Part shown: piece by piece, positions 38,430 through 47,575 of the stretch
Layout of the letters: each line of letters starts with the position of its first letter
Numbering within the stretch: the stretch's first letter is position 1
DNA from: Sphingomonas asaccharolytica NBRC 15499
GTDB taxonomy: Bacteria > Pseudomonadota > Alphaproteobacteria > Sphingomonadales > Sphingomonadaceae
Reading direction: 5' to 3'
Assembly (NCBI RefSeq): GCF_001598355.1
Contig: NZ_BCYU01000015.1
Location: forward strand, 1-64,000
Length of the DNA: 64,000 nt
Program-made: the position numbers and the translations under genes
The notes under the pieces: generated by a model
Seen by the model: the letters and a program-made list of their open reading frames with translations, nothing else
Told to the model about the DNA's origin: nothing
Database searches by the model: none

Positions 38430-40294
38430 GCGAGAATTCCTTCGATCGCCGCCTCGATCTCCGCGATGCGGAAAGGCTGGCCCGACACTTTGTTGAGGGG
38501 CTTGGCATCGACCAGATATTGGTCGCGCAGCACCGTCTTGAGCTGGCCGGTGTTCATCTCTGGTACGAGGATCTTCTCGTAACCCTTGAGCAACGCGCCA
38601 AGATTGCCGGGCATCGGCCAGATATGACGCAGATGGATATGGCTGACGTCGAGCCCCTTGCGGCGCGCGCGCCTCACCGCCTGGTGGATCGGGCCGAAGG
38701 TCGAACCCCAGCCGACCACGACCAGCTTGCCGCCCGGATCGCCGAGCTCGATCGCCTGGTCGGGGATATTGATCCCGTCGACCTTGGCCTTGCGGATATC
38801 GGTCATCGCCTGATGGTTGGCGGGACCGTAATCGATATTACCGGTGCCCTGCTGTTTCTCGATCCCGCCGATGCGGTGAAGCAGTCCCGGCGTGCCCGGC
38901 TTGACCCAGGGGCGCGCGAGCTTCTCGTCGCGGGCATAGGCCTGGAATCCGCCCTCCGGCACCGTGTCGAGATAGTGGACCGGGAACGGCGCATAATCGC
39001 TGACCTCGGGCACTTTCCACGGCTCGGCGGCATTGGCGATATAGCCGTCGGTCAGCACCATGACCGGCGTCATATATTGCGTGGCGATGCGCACCGCCTC
39101 GATCGCGACCTCGAACGCGTCCGACGGGCTGCGTGCCGCGATCACCGGCATCGGCGCGTCGCCGTTGCGGCCATAAACCGCCTGATAAAGATCCGATTGC
39201 TCGGTCTTGGTCGGCAGTCCGGTCGATGGCCCGCCGCGCTGCGAATTGATGATCACCAGCGGCAGCTCGGTCATGATCGCGAGTCCCATCGCCTCGCCCT
39301 TGAGCGCGATACCCGGCCCTGACGACGACGTGACGCCAAGCTGACCGGCATAGGAGGCGCCGATCGCGCTTGCGATCGCGGCGATCTCATCCTCCGCTTG
39401 GAAGGTGGTGATGCCGAACTCCTTGAGCCGGCTGAGGTGATGCAGGATCGCCGAGGCAGGTGTGATCGGGTAGCCGCCGAAGAACATCGGGATATTCGCC
39501 AATTGCGCACCCGCGACGAGCCCCATCGAGATCGCTTCGGCACCCGTCACGGTGCGGTACAGGCCTGGTTCGGCGGGGGCGGCAGGGACATGATGCTGCT
39601 TGAGCGGGCCCGAAATCTCGGCGGTCTCGCCATAAGCATGCCCGGCGTTGAGCGCGGCGATATTTGCCTCTGCCAATGCCGGCGCCTTGGCGAATTTGGC
39701 CTTCAGCCAGTCGACCAACGGCTGGCGATCACGGTCGAACATCCAGAGCGCGAGCCCCAGGGTCCACATGTTCTTGCAGCGCAACGCTTCCTTGTTGCCG
39801 AGCCCGAACGGCTTCACCGCCGCGACCGTCAGCGCCGAAATGTCGAACGCCAGCACTTGCCATTTGGCGAGGCTGCCATCGTCGATCGGGTTGGACTCGT
39901 ACTTCGCCTTGGCAAGATTGCGCTCGGTGAACTCGCCAGTGTCGGCGATGATCAACCCGCCGGCCTTGAGCTCGTTGACGTTGGTTTTGAGCGCCGCCGG
40001 GTTCATCGCCACCAGCACGTCGAGCGCGTCGCCCGCGGTCTCGATCGAGGTCGAGCCGAAATTGATCTGGAACGCCGACACACCGAACAGCGTGCCTAGC
40101 GGCGCGCGGATCTCGGCCGGGAAATCGGGGAAAGTGGACAGATCGTTGCCGGCCAGCGCGGTGGACAGCGTGAACTGCCCCCCGGTCAGCTGCATGCCAT
40201 CGCCGGAATCCCCGGCGAAACGGACAACAATCGATTCTGCTTGTGGGTGGGCCGACGCCTCGGTGGGCGTCACTTCGTGGACGGCGGTCGCCAT
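38426..40294 (-). CDS. korA: 2-oxoglutarate:ferredoxin oxidoreductase, fused gamma-alpha subunit
   Basis: The 622-residue partner of korB. The N-terminal third is the gamma domain (VVRFAGDSGDGMQLTGGQF), followed by the alpha domain (FFGGYPITPASAILHHLS, FQAEDEIAAIASAIGASYAG, SSSGPGIALKGEAMGLA) and the C-terminal transketolase-type domain. No 4Fe-4S ferredoxin (delta) domain is present, matching the two-subunit, oxygen-tolerant type seen in aerobes. 2-oxoglutarate is the likeliest substrate; pyruvate cannot be excluded. Confidence 0.94.
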   Translation of the reverse strand: MATAVHEVTPTEASAHPQAESIVVRFAGDSGDGMQLTGGQFTLSTALAGNDLSTFPDFPAEIRAPLGTLFGVSAFQINFGSTSIETAGDALDVLVAMNPAALKTNVNELKAGGLIIADTGEFTERNLAKAKYESNPIDDGSLAKWQVLAFDISALTVAAVKPFGLGNKEALRCKNMWTLGLALWMFDRDRQPLVDWLKAKFAKAPALAEANIAALNAGHAYGETAEISGPLKQHHVPAAPAEPGLYRTVTGAEAISMGLVAGAQLANIPMFFGGYPITPASAILHHLSRLKEFGITTFQAEDEIAAIASAIGASYAGQLGVTSSSGPGIALKGEAMGLAIMTELPLVIINSQRGGPSTGLPTKTEQSDLYQAVYGRNGDAPMPVIAARSPSDAFEVAIEAVRIATQYMTPVMVLTDGYIANAAEPWKVPEVSDYAPFPVHYLDTVPEGGFQAYARDEKLARPWVKPGTPGLLHRIGGIEKQQGTGNIDYGPANHQAMTDIRKAKVDGINIPDQAIELGDPGGKLVVVGWGSTFGPIHQAVRRARRKGLDVSHIHLRHIWPMPGNLGALLKGYEKILVPEMNTGQLKTVLRDQYLVDAKPLNKVSGQPFRIAEIEAAIEGILA

Positions 40295-40422
40295 GTCAGC
40301 ACTAAATCCTGCGGTCGTGTTCGGAGGTCTCTCTAGGCGCGGGGACCCCTTATGACCAACGTAGATCGGTTACGCTTCCGTGAAAACCGTTCTTTACTGC
40401 ACAGCTGAAACGAAATGCGCGG

Positions 40423-41334
40423 TTAGCGGCGCCTGGAAGCCGCGCCAGCAAAGGTCTCGCCCAAGGTGAGGATCGCGGCGACATGACGTCGCGCGATGGC
40501 CAGCACATCGTCACCATAGCCGCCACCGACCGTGCTCGCGAGCGGCAGACCGCGTTCGATCGCCAGTCGCGCGACCAGCCGTTCGCGGCGCGCCAGCCCC
40601 TCGTCGCTCAGGTCGAGCCGGCCGAGCCGGTCGCCGCCGAACGGATCGACACCGGCCTGATAGAGGATCAGATCTGGCCGCTCGGCATCGAGCATCGGCG
40701 CTAGCGTCTCTTCCAGCGCCGCCAGATAGGCATCGTCCCCCATGCCGTCAGCGAGTGCCACGTCGAGCGTCGAGCGCGCCTTGCGAGCCGGGAAATTCTT
40801 CTCGGCGTGGATCGAATAGGTCGCGATGTCCGGATGACCGGCGGTCAACGCGGCGGTGCCATCACCCTGATGCACGTCGCAATCGACGATCAGCAGGCGA
40901 AACCCCTCCTCCGCCAGCCGGATCGCCGCAATGGCGAGATCGTTGAACACGCAATAGCCCGCGCCGGTATCCGCCAGCGCATGATGGCTGCCGCCCGCGC
41001 TATTGGCGGCGAACCCGCGTTCGAGTGCGAGCCGCGCGGCGAGATAGGTGCCGCCCGGCACGATCTGCGCGCGACGCGCGACGGTCGTGTTGACCGGAAA
41101 GCCGATCCGCCGCTCCTTGGCGCGTGGTACGCGCGCTTCGATCACCTCGGCGACGTAATCGGGGTCGTGCGCCGCCTCGATCCAGCGGCGCGGCATCGCA
41201 TCCGGCTCGAACCAGGCGATTGCGTCGCCGACCTCACGGAGCAAGTCCCGGATCGCGCCGTTCTTGTTCCACTGATAACCCGATTTGGGCTGACCCGGCG
41301 CTACATAGTCGGGGTGATGGACGACGGCGATCAT
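40423..41334 (-). CDS. Histone deacetylase family amidohydrolase
   Basis: A 303-residue zinc amidohydrolase of the class II histone deacetylase/acetoin-utilisation fold. Active-site GGSHHALADTGAGYCVFNDLA supplies the two His; LLIVDCDVHQGDGTAAL gives zinc ligands Asp and His; and YQAGVDPFGGDRLG gives the last Asp. Bacterial members remove acetyl groups from polyamines or small molecules. No ribosome binding site is evident at ATG 41334, so it may be leaderless. The 128 bases before it hold nothing recognisable. Confidence 0.92.
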   Translation of the reverse strand: MIAVVHHPDYVAPGQPKSGYQWNKNGAIRDLLREVGDAIAWFEPDAMPRRWIEAAHDPDYVAEVIEARVPRAKERRIGFPVNTTVARRAQIVPGGTYLAARLALERGFAANSAGGSHHALADTGAGYCVFNDLAIAAIRLAEEGFRLLIVDCDVHQGDGTAALTAGHPDIATYSIHAEKNFPARKARSTLDVALADGMGDDAYLAALEETLAPMLDAERPDLILYQAGVDPFGGDRLGRLDLSDEGLARRERLVARLAIERGLPLASTVGGGYGDDVLAIARRHVAAILTLGETFAGAASRRR

Positions 41335-41386
41335 CGGTTTTAGTTAAGGACTGAAATCGCCCAAGACCAGTGAGAGGAAAATCTGA

Positions 41387-42361
41387 ATGACCGAGCCCTT
41401 CGTCCGCCCAGACGTTCGCGGATTCCTCGATTTTCTCAACAATATGCCCGGGCCGAAAATGCACGAGCTCGACGCGCCGACCGCGCGCCAGATGTTCCTG
41501 GCGATGAAGGATCTCGGCGATCCGCCCGTGGGCGAGCTTGGTACACTGCTCGATCTCTCCATTCCCGGCCCGGCCGGCGATATTCCGGCACGCCTCTATG
41601 ACCCGCGCGCCAGCCGCGAGCCCGGCCCGGCGGTGGTCTTCTTCCATGGCGGCGGGTTCGTGATCGGCGATCTCGAGAGCCATGGCAGCTTCACTGCCGA
41701 GATGGCGCGCGTGCTCGACTTGCCGGTGATAGCGGTCGACTATCGCCTCGCGCCCGAATTCGCTTGGCCCGCCGCGCCGGACGATTGCGAAGCGGCGGCG
41801 CGCTGGGTCGCAGACAGCCCCGCCGAGCTCGGCCGTTCGGTCACCTCGCTGATCTTGTCTGGCGACAGCGCCGGCGGCAATCTCACCATCGTCGCTGCCG
41901 CGGCGCTGCGCGACCAGCCCGCCAAAGTGCCGGTGATCGCCCAATTGCCCTTCTATCCGGCGACCGACGCCAGCAAGGAATATCCGTCCTACGCCCAATT
42001 CTCGGACGGCTATCTGCTTACGCGGGACAGTATGGAATGGTTCATGGCGGCGTATAAGAGCGAGGCCGACCATATCCGCAGCTCGCCGTTGCTCGGTGAT
42101 CTGGCTGGCATGCCGCCCGCGGTGGTGGTGACGGCCAGCCTCGACCCGATCCGCGACCAGGGCCGCGCTTATGCCGCCGCGCTGGCGCTGGCCGGCGTGC
42201 CCGTGGTGTTCCGCGAGGCCAAGGGCAATATCCACGGCTTCATCACCCTGCGGAAAGCGATTCCGTCAAGCGTTGGCGACGTGATGGGCGCATTCGCGGC
42301 GTTAAAGGATATAATCACGGAAGCCGAAGGCGATCGCGTCATGGCGCAGGCGGCGGAATGA
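41387..42361 (+). CDS. Alpha/beta hydrolase, hormone-sensitive lipase family
   Basis: A 324-residue esterase-like hydrolase. The oxyanion motif HGGGFVIGDLESHG is near residues 87-100 and the nucleophile Ser is in GDSAGGN. The acid Asp is likely in ASLDPIRDQG and the base His in NIHGFITL. No signal peptide, so cytoplasmic. Substrate unknown; the HSL family favours short acyl esters. AGAGGAAAA precedes the ATG at 41387. Divergent from the histone-deacetylase-like gene with 52 bases between. Confidence 0.93.
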   Translation: MTEPFVRPDVRGFLDFLNNMPGPKMHELDAPTARQMFLAMKDLGDPPVGELGTLLDLSIPGPAGDIPARLYDPRASREPGPAVVFFHGGGFVIGDLESHGSFTAEMARVLDLPVIAVDYRLAPEFAWPAAPDDCEAAARWVADSPAELGRSVTSLILSGDSAGGNLTIVAAAALRDQPAKVPVIAQLPFYPATDASKEYPSYAQFSDGYLLTRDSMEWFMAAYKSEADHIRSSPLLGDLAGMPPAVVVTASLDPIRDQGRAYAAALALAGVPVVFREAKGNIHGFITLRKAIPSSVGDVMGAFAALKDIITEAEGDRVMAQAAE

Positions 42362-42384
42362 ATGATCGAAGCCGTGCGGTGAGC

Positions 42385-42541
42385 AATTCCTCCCCGGCAC
42401 GGGGAGGAGGACCGCGCGCCGCTAGCCGCGTGGTGGAGGGGGCCCTCGATGCCCTAGCCTCCCTGCTTGTTGCTCGTGAGTCGTGGGGCCCCTCCACCAT
42501 CGCTGACGCGATGGTCCCCCTCCCCGTTCCGGGGAGGAATT
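42385..42541. repeat. 157-bp nested palindromic element before rppH
   Basis: Outer arms 42385-42410 and about 42517-42541 are reverse complements built on CTCCCCGG/CGGGGAGG. Inner arms (TGGTGGAGGGG at 42431-42441 and CCCCTCCACCA at 42489-42499) pair as well. Each outer arm is also a small hairpin: CTCCCCG at 42520-42526 with CGGGGAG at 42530-42536. The right arm's GGGGAGG is the apparent ribosome binding site of rppH. The same hairpin core recurs at 52270-52286. Confidence 0.85.
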
Positions 42542-42542
42542 G

Positions 42543-43025
42543 ATGACCGCAAAGACCAACCTCCCCTACCGCCCCTGCGCAGGTGTCATGCTGCTGAACC
42601 GCGATGGCCTGGCGTTCGCGGGCCAGCGCATCGATACCACGATGGAAGCCTGGCAGATGCCGCAAGGCGGGATCGATCCCGGCGAGACCGCCGGCCAGGC
42701 GGCGATACGCGAACTCGGCGAGGAGATCGGCGTCGGACACGACAAGGTCGAACTGATCGCCCAGGCGCTTGGCGACTTCCATTACGATCTGCCCGACGAT
42801 CTGATCGGGAAGGTGTGGAAAGGCAAATGGCGCGGGCAACGCCAAACCTGGTTCCTCTATCGCTTCCTCGGCGAGGATCTCGATATCAACCTCGCCACCG
42901 ACCATCCCGAATTCAGCACCTGGCGCTGGGTCGACCCGCACGAGCTTCCCGCGCTGATCGTGCCATTCAAACGCAAGCTGTACGAGGACGTGATTGCCGC
43001 ATTCTCGCCCTATCTGAAGCGCTAG
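42543..43025 (+). CDS. rppH: RNA pyrophosphohydrolase RppH
   Basis: Removes pyrophosphate from mRNA 5' ends, starting RNase E-dependent decay. 160 residues, with the Nudix box GGIDPGETAGQAAIRELGEEIG intact (here shown partly: REEL-type core is RELGEEIG), WQMPQGGIDPGE, and the RppH/IalA-specific WKGKWRGQRQTWFLYRF. The start is ATG 42543, with GGGGAGG five bases upstream inside a repeat hairpin. The N-terminus LPYRPCAGVMLLNRDG is normal for the family, so the repeat has not eaten into the gene. Confidence 0.95.
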   Translation: MTAKTNLPYRPCAGVMLLNRDGLAFAGQRIDTTMEAWQMPQGGIDPGETAGQAAIRELGEEIGVGHDKVELIAQALGDFHYDLPDDLIGKVWKGKWRGQRQTWFLYRFLGEDLDINLATDHPEFSTWRWVDPHELPALIVPFKRKLYEDVIAAFSPYLKR

Positions 43026-43092
43026 AGACCGTCTCGCAACAATCCGTCAACGGATCGTCGCGTAACGGTTTTAATGGCAGGATTGCTGTATT

Positions 43093-44001
43093 ATGGCCCG
43101 CGCCATGCGCCTCCCCCTGCTTCTCGCCACAGCAGCGCCGATTCTGCTCGCCAACACCGATCCGGGATCGATTCCCCCGCAGATCAAGACGATGGTCGAT
43201 GCGGCGATCGCATCGGGGAACGAGAGCGAAATCGCGACGATCGTCAAATATGCCGGCAATGCCGCTCCCGACAGCAAGGACGCGATCGCCAAGCTGGTCA
43301 ATGACTGGAAAAGAAAGCGCACCGAGGAAAAGACCGCCAAGCTCCAGGATGCCAGCTTCTTCGATCTATGGTCGGGGCGTGCCGAGCTTGGCGGGTACAT
43401 CTCCACCGGCAACAGCAATAGCCAGGGCATCTCGGCTTCGCTTGCGCTGACCCGCGATGGGCTCGATTGGCGTCAGAAATTCAAGGCCCAGCTCGATTAT
43501 CAACGCAGCCTGGGCGTCACGTCGCGCGAGCATTATCTGGCTGCGTGGGAGCCCAATTGGAAAGTCGACGATCGATCGTACGTCTACGGATCGGCGCAGT
43601 TCGAAAGCGACCGCTTCCTCGGCTATACCACGCGCTATTCGGTATCGACCGGTGCGGGCTACAGCGCGCTCAAGGGCAGCAGGCTGAAGCTCGACCTCGA
43701 ACTCGGGCCGGCCTATCGTGCAACCAGCTTCACCGACGGTGAGACCGAACGCAGCCTCGCCGCCCGCGGCAGTGTTGATTTCGCGTTGAAGCTCTCCAAA
43801 GGCCTTCAGTTGACACAGAACGCCTCGGCCTATGTCGAGCGCTACAATTCGACCGTCACCGGCACGACCGCGCTCAACGCCAAGGTGCTGGGCCCGCTAT
43901 CTGCGCAGTTTTCCTATAACGTCCAGTATGAAAGCATGCCGCCGGAAGGCCGCGTGACGACCGACCAGATCAGCCGGGCCGGATTGGTCTACGCTTTCTA
44001 A
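43093..44001 (+). CDS. DUF481 (YdiY-like) outer membrane protein
   Basis: A 302-residue secreted protein. Signal peptide MARAMRLPLLLATAAPILLA, a helical N-terminal region (about residues 25-85, charged KRKRTEEKTAKLQ), then a DUF481 beta-barrel domain of alternating strands (WSGRAELGGYISTGNSNSQG, VYGSAQFESDRFLGYTTRYS, and the last strand RAGLVYAF ending in Phe as outer-membrane proteins do). Function unknown; YdiY is salt-induced in E. coli. Starts at ATG 43093 or 43105. Confidence 0.88.
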   Translation: MARAMRLPLLLATAAPILLANTDPGSIPPQIKTMVDAAIASGNESEIATIVKYAGNAAPDSKDAIAKLVNDWKRKRTEEKTAKLQDASFFDLWSGRAELGGYISTGNSNSQGISASLALTRDGLDWRQKFKAQLDYQRSLGVTSREHYLAAWEPNWKVDDRSYVYGSAQFESDRFLGYTTRYSVSTGAGYSALKGSRLKLDLELGPAYRATSFTDGETERSLAARGSVDFALKLSKGLQLTQNASAYVERYNSTVTGTTALNAKVLGPLSAQFSYNVQYESMPPEGRVTTDQISRAGLVYAF

Positions 44002-44062
44002 TCCATTTCCTGCGACCGGGTCCCGGCTTCACCAATCGATCGCGACCGCCTAGAGCGGTGCC

Positions 44063-45265
44063 ATGACGGAGATGACAGAGGCCGCGATCCTCGAGCGCGT
44101 GCGCGACGAGCCGATGCTCGACAACACGCGCGCTTGGGCCGCGATCAATAGCGGGACGCGTAATCTCGCAGGCCTGAAGACGATGGCGGCGACACTGGCC
44201 GACGCATATTCGGCGCTGCCCGGGGAGGTGGCGTTAATCGAACCCGCTCCCGCCACCAACGTCGCTTCGGACGGCAAGGTCAGCACGCTCGACCATGGCC
44301 GGCATCTCGTCGTCCGCGTACGGCCCGATGCGGCTGTGCGCATGCTATTCACCGGCCATATGGATACGGTCTATCCGGTCGATCATCCGTTCCAGGACCA
44401 GACGTTCCTCGATCCCAACACGCTCAACGGTCCCGGTGTAGCCGACATGAAGGGCGGGTTGGCATTGCTGCTCGCGGCATTGAAGGCGGTCGAGGCCTCG
44501 CCGCTGGCGAGCCGCATCGGCTATGACGTGATGATCAATTCGGACGAGGAAACCGGTTCGTTCTCGTCCTCCGCGCTGATCGCCGAGCTGGCGCGCGGCA
44601 AGGTCGCCGCATTGACCTACGAGCCCGCACTTGCCGACGGCACGCTGGCCGGCGCGCGCGGCGGCACCGGCAATTTCTCGCTCGTCGTTCATGGCAAGAG
44701 CGCGCATGCCGGGCGCAATCCCGACGATGGCCGCAACGCGATCGTCGCGGCGAGCGACCTCGCCGTGCGCTTGTTCGCCGCGAAGGAAGAAGGGCTGGCG
44801 GTCAACCCGGCTCGGATCGAGGGTGGTGGACCCAACAATGTCGTCCCCGATCTCGCCATCCTGCGGATCAATTTCCGGCCGTCCTCGCCCGAGGCGATCG
44901 CCCGCGCGCAGGCCGCGATCGACGACGCAGTCGCCGACATCGCCGCCACGCGCGACGTGTGGATCGAGGCACATGGCAGCTTCAATCGCCCGCCCAAACC
45001 GATCGACGCCGGCGCCGCCAGATTGTTCGATCTGGTCAAACAGGTCGGTGCCGGGCTCGGCCTCGCGATCGGCTGGAAAGCGACCGGCGGCGTGTGCGAC
45101 GGCAACAACATCGCCGCCGCCGGGGTGCCCGTGATCGACACGATGGGCGCACGCGGTGGCGCGATCCACTCGGCGGACGAGTTCCTGCTGGTCGACAGCC
45201 TGCCAGAACGTGCGGCCTTGTCCGCGCTCACCATCATGCGCATCGCCGAAAAGGGGGGATTGTGA
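44063..45265 (+). CDS. M20 family metallopeptidase/deacylase
   Basis: A 400-residue di-zinc amidohydrolase of the ArgE/DapE/CPG2 family. Zinc motifs: LFTGHMDTVYP, GPGVADMKGGLA, SDEETGSF (general-base Glu), and GAIHSADEFLLV near the C-terminus; the dimerisation domain begins at VHGKSAHAGRNPDDG. It overlaps astA (GTGA) and so is translated with astA-astB. This suggests a role in arginine breakdown, perhaps deacylating a pathway intermediate (inference); astE is not seen. Confidence 0.92.
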   Translation: MTEMTEAAILERVRDEPMLDNTRAWAAINSGTRNLAGLKTMAATLADAYSALPGEVALIEPAPATNVASDGKVSTLDHGRHLVVRVRPDAAVRMLFTGHMDTVYPVDHPFQDQTFLDPNTLNGPGVADMKGGLALLLAALKAVEASPLASRIGYDVMINSDEETGSFSSSALIAELARGKVAALTYEPALADGTLAGARGGTGNFSLVVHGKSAHAGRNPDDGRNAIVAASDLAVRLFAAKEEGLAVNPARIEGGGPNNVVPDLAILRINFRPSSPEAIARAQAAIDDAVADIAATRDVWIEAHGSFNRPPKPIDAGAARLFDLVKQVGAGLGLAIGWKATGGVCDGNNIAAAGVPVIDTMGARGGAIHSADEFLLVDSLPERAALSALTIMRIAEKGGL

Positions 45266-46278
45266 ATTTCCGTATCCGTGCCGCGAACGACGAGGATCTC
45301 GACCATCTCTATGAGATGGCGAAACTGACCGGCGGCGGGTTCACCAACCTGCCTGCCGACCGCCGCGCGCTGCGCCGTCGTCTCGCCCAGAGCAGCGCTG
45401 CCTTTAGTCGCGCCGATGAGACGCTGGGCGACGACATTTTCGTGTTGATGCTAGAAAATGTCGAGACCGGCGAGGTCCGCGGCACGTGCCAGATGTTCAG
45501 CCAGGTCGGGCAGCATCACCCCTTTTACAGCTATCGTATCGGCACGCTGTCGCAGAAGAGCGAGGAGCTCGACCGCACCTTCCGCGCCGAAATGCTGACG
45601 CTCTCTACCGACCTGGAAGGCGCCAGCGAAGTCGGCGGGCTGTTCCTCCACCCCGGCGAACGCGCCGGCGGGCTCGGCATGCTGCTCGCGCGCAGCCGCT
45701 ATCTGTTCATCGCGATGCACCGCCCGCGCTTCGCCGACCGCATCCTGGCCGAATTGCGCGGGATCATCGACGAGGCGGGCGGATCGCCCTTCTGGGACGG
45801 TCTTGCGGGGCGCTTCTTCGGGATGAATTTCCAGGACGCCGACCGCTTCAACGCGACCCACGGCCACCAGTTCATCGCTGATCTGTTCCCCAAGCATCCG
45901 ATCTATGTCGCGATGCTGACCGAGAGCGCACGAAGCGTCATCGGCCTGCCTCATCCATCGGGCCGAGCGGCGATGCGAATGCTGGAAAATGAAGGCTTTG
46001 CGTTCGAGAATTACATCGACATCTTCGATGGCGGTCCGACCATGACCGCACGCACCGACAAGGTGCGGAGCATCGCCGAAGCGGTGACGAGCAAAGTAGT
46101 CGCGGTCGACGACGATGGCGGCGAACGCGCGCTCGCGGCGGCCGGGCAGTTGTCGAGCTTTCGCTGCGCCTTCGCCCAATTGCGCACCGCCGCCGGCGGA
46201 ATCGTGATCGACCGCGCCGGCGCTGCAGCGCTTGGCGTCGGCGAAGGCGACGACGTCACGCATATCGGCCGTTTCTGA
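45262..46278 (+). CDS. astA: Arginine N-succinyltransferase AstA
   Basis: First step of the AST arginine-degradation pathway: moves succinyl from succinyl-CoA to the alpha-amino group of arginine. 338 residues; starts MNFRIRAANDEDLDHLYEMA with GNAT fold, then 'TNLPADRRALRRRL' and EVGGLFLHPGERAGGLGMLLARSRYLFIA, which are AstA signatures. GTG 45262 has a strong GGGGGG upstream and overlaps the M20 stop; its own stop overlaps the astB start (TGATG). Confidence 0.95.
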   Translation: MNFRIRAANDEDLDHLYEMAKLTGGGFTNLPADRRALRRRLAQSSAAFSRADETLGDDIFVLMLENVETGEVRGTCQMFSQVGQHHPFYSYRIGTLSQKSEELDRTFRAEMLTLSTDLEGASEVGGLFLHPGERAGGLGMLLARSRYLFIAMHRPRFADRILAELRGIIDEAGGSPFWDGLAGRFFGMNFQDADRFNATHGHQFIADLFPKHPIYVAMLTESARSVIGLPHPSGRAAMRMLENEGFAFENYIDIFDGGPTMTARTDKVRSIAEAVTSKVVAVDDDGGERALAAAGQLSSFRCAFAQLRTAAGGIVIDRAGAAALGVGEGDDVTHIGRF

Positions 46279-47540
46279 TGCCGCTGGTCGAGATCAATTT
46301 CGATGGCGTGGTCGGCCCGAGCCACAATTATGCCGGCTTGAGCCTGGGCAATCTGGCCGCGACCGGCAATGCCGGCCTGACCTCGCGACCGCGCGAAGCG
46401 GCGCTCGAAGGCGTCGAGAAGATGCGCGCCAATCTCCGGCTCGGTTTGACCCAGGGTCTTCTGCCGCCGCACGACCGGCCGGACGATCGCTGGCTCGCCG
46501 CGCTGGCGACCGATTATGCGACGGCGCCAACGCATCTGAAGGCGCAGGCATTGTCGGCCTCGCCGATGTGGGCAGCCAATGCGGCGACGGTTTCGCCATC
46601 CCCCGACGCCGCCGACGGCGCCTGCCATCTGACCGTTGCCAATCTGGTGACCATGGCGCATCGCAGCCACGAATGGCCCGAGACGCTGGCGCAGCTTCGC
46701 CTGGCCTTCGCCGATACGGTGTTCGCGGTGCATCCGCCCGTCCCCGCCCCGTTCGGTGATGAGGGCGCGGCCAATCATATGCGGCTGTGCGAACGCCACG
46801 GCGAGCCCGGGGTCGAGATCTTCGTCTATGGCGAGAGCGGCGGCCCCTTCCCCGCCCGCCAGCGCCGCGAAGCATCCGAAGCGGTCGCGCGCGCCCATCG
46901 CCTCGATCCGGCGCGGACGATCTTCGCCCAGCAATCGGTCGAGGCGATCGCTGCCGGCGCCTTTCATAACGACGTCGTCGCCGTCGCCAACGAACGCGTG
47001 CTGTTCGCGCACGAACTCGCCTTCGAGGACAAGGCCGGGCTGTACGCGGAGATCGCGGCAAAGGCGCCCTGGGCCGAGATCGTCGAAGTGCCGGCGCATC
47101 GGGTAAGCCTTTCCGACGCCATCCAATCCTATCTGTTCAACGCGCAATTGGTGACGCTGCCCGATGCCACGATGGCGCTGATCCTGCCTGGCGAAGCGCG
47201 CCGCAATGGGGCGGTCTGGTCCTGGCTCGGCGAGATGATCGCCGGCAACGGGCCCATCCGTCGGCTCGAAGTGGTCGACGTCCGTCAGTCGATGCGCAAT
47301 GGCGGTGGTCCGGCGTGCCTCAGGCTGCGCGTGGTGTGCGACCCCGCGACCGTCGATCCCCGCTTCCTGGTCGATGAAGCAAAGCTCGATCGGATCGCCG
47401 CGATGATCGAAGCCCATTGGCCCGAGGAGATCGCCATCGCCGAAATCGGCGACCCGGCCTTGCTTGATCGCATTCGTACTGCGCGCCGTGCCTTGCTCGA
47501 CGCTCTCGGCCTGGTCGAGCTGATCGACCGCCGAGGCTGA
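46278..47540 (+). CDS. astB: N-succinylarginine dihydrolase AstB
   Basis: Second step of the AST pathway: succinylarginine to succinylornithine plus 2 ammonia and CO2. 420 residues, amidinotransferase-fold. It opens with EINFDGVVGPSHNYAGLS and has SPMWAANAATVSPSPD, AGAFHNDVVAVANE (catalytic His), and the C-terminal nucleophile Cys in MRNGGGPACLRLRVV. AstC, AstD and AstE are not in the window. Confidence 0.96.
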   Translation: MPLVEINFDGVVGPSHNYAGLSLGNLAATGNAGLTSRPREAALEGVEKMRANLRLGLTQGLLPPHDRPDDRWLAALATDYATAPTHLKAQALSASPMWAANAATVSPSPDAADGACHLTVANLVTMAHRSHEWPETLAQLRLAFADTVFAVHPPVPAPFGDEGAANHMRLCERHGEPGVEIFVYGESGGPFPARQRREASEAVARAHRLDPARTIFAQQSVEAIAAGAFHNDVVAVANERVLFAHELAFEDKAGLYAEIAAKAPWAEIVEVPAHRVSLSDAIQSYLFNAQLVTLPDATMALILPGEARRNGAVWSWLGEMIAGNGPIRRLEVVDVRQSMRNGGGPACLRLRVVCDPATVDPRFLVDEAKLDRIAAMIEAHWPEEIAIAEIGDPALLDRIRTARRALLDALGLVELIDRRG

Positions 47541-47547
47541 GCGCGGG

Positions 47548-47575
47548 CCGGCCGCCTATCGAGCCGGCCGGTTCT
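47548..47575 (+). terminator. Probable terminator after astB (between convergent genes)
   Basis: CCGGCCG (47548-47554) and CGGCCGG (47565-47571) form a seven-pair stem with a ten-base loop followed by TTCTT. It overlaps the last codons of the convergent peptidase gene, so only the plus-strand reading has a pyrimidine tail. Confidence 0.5.
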
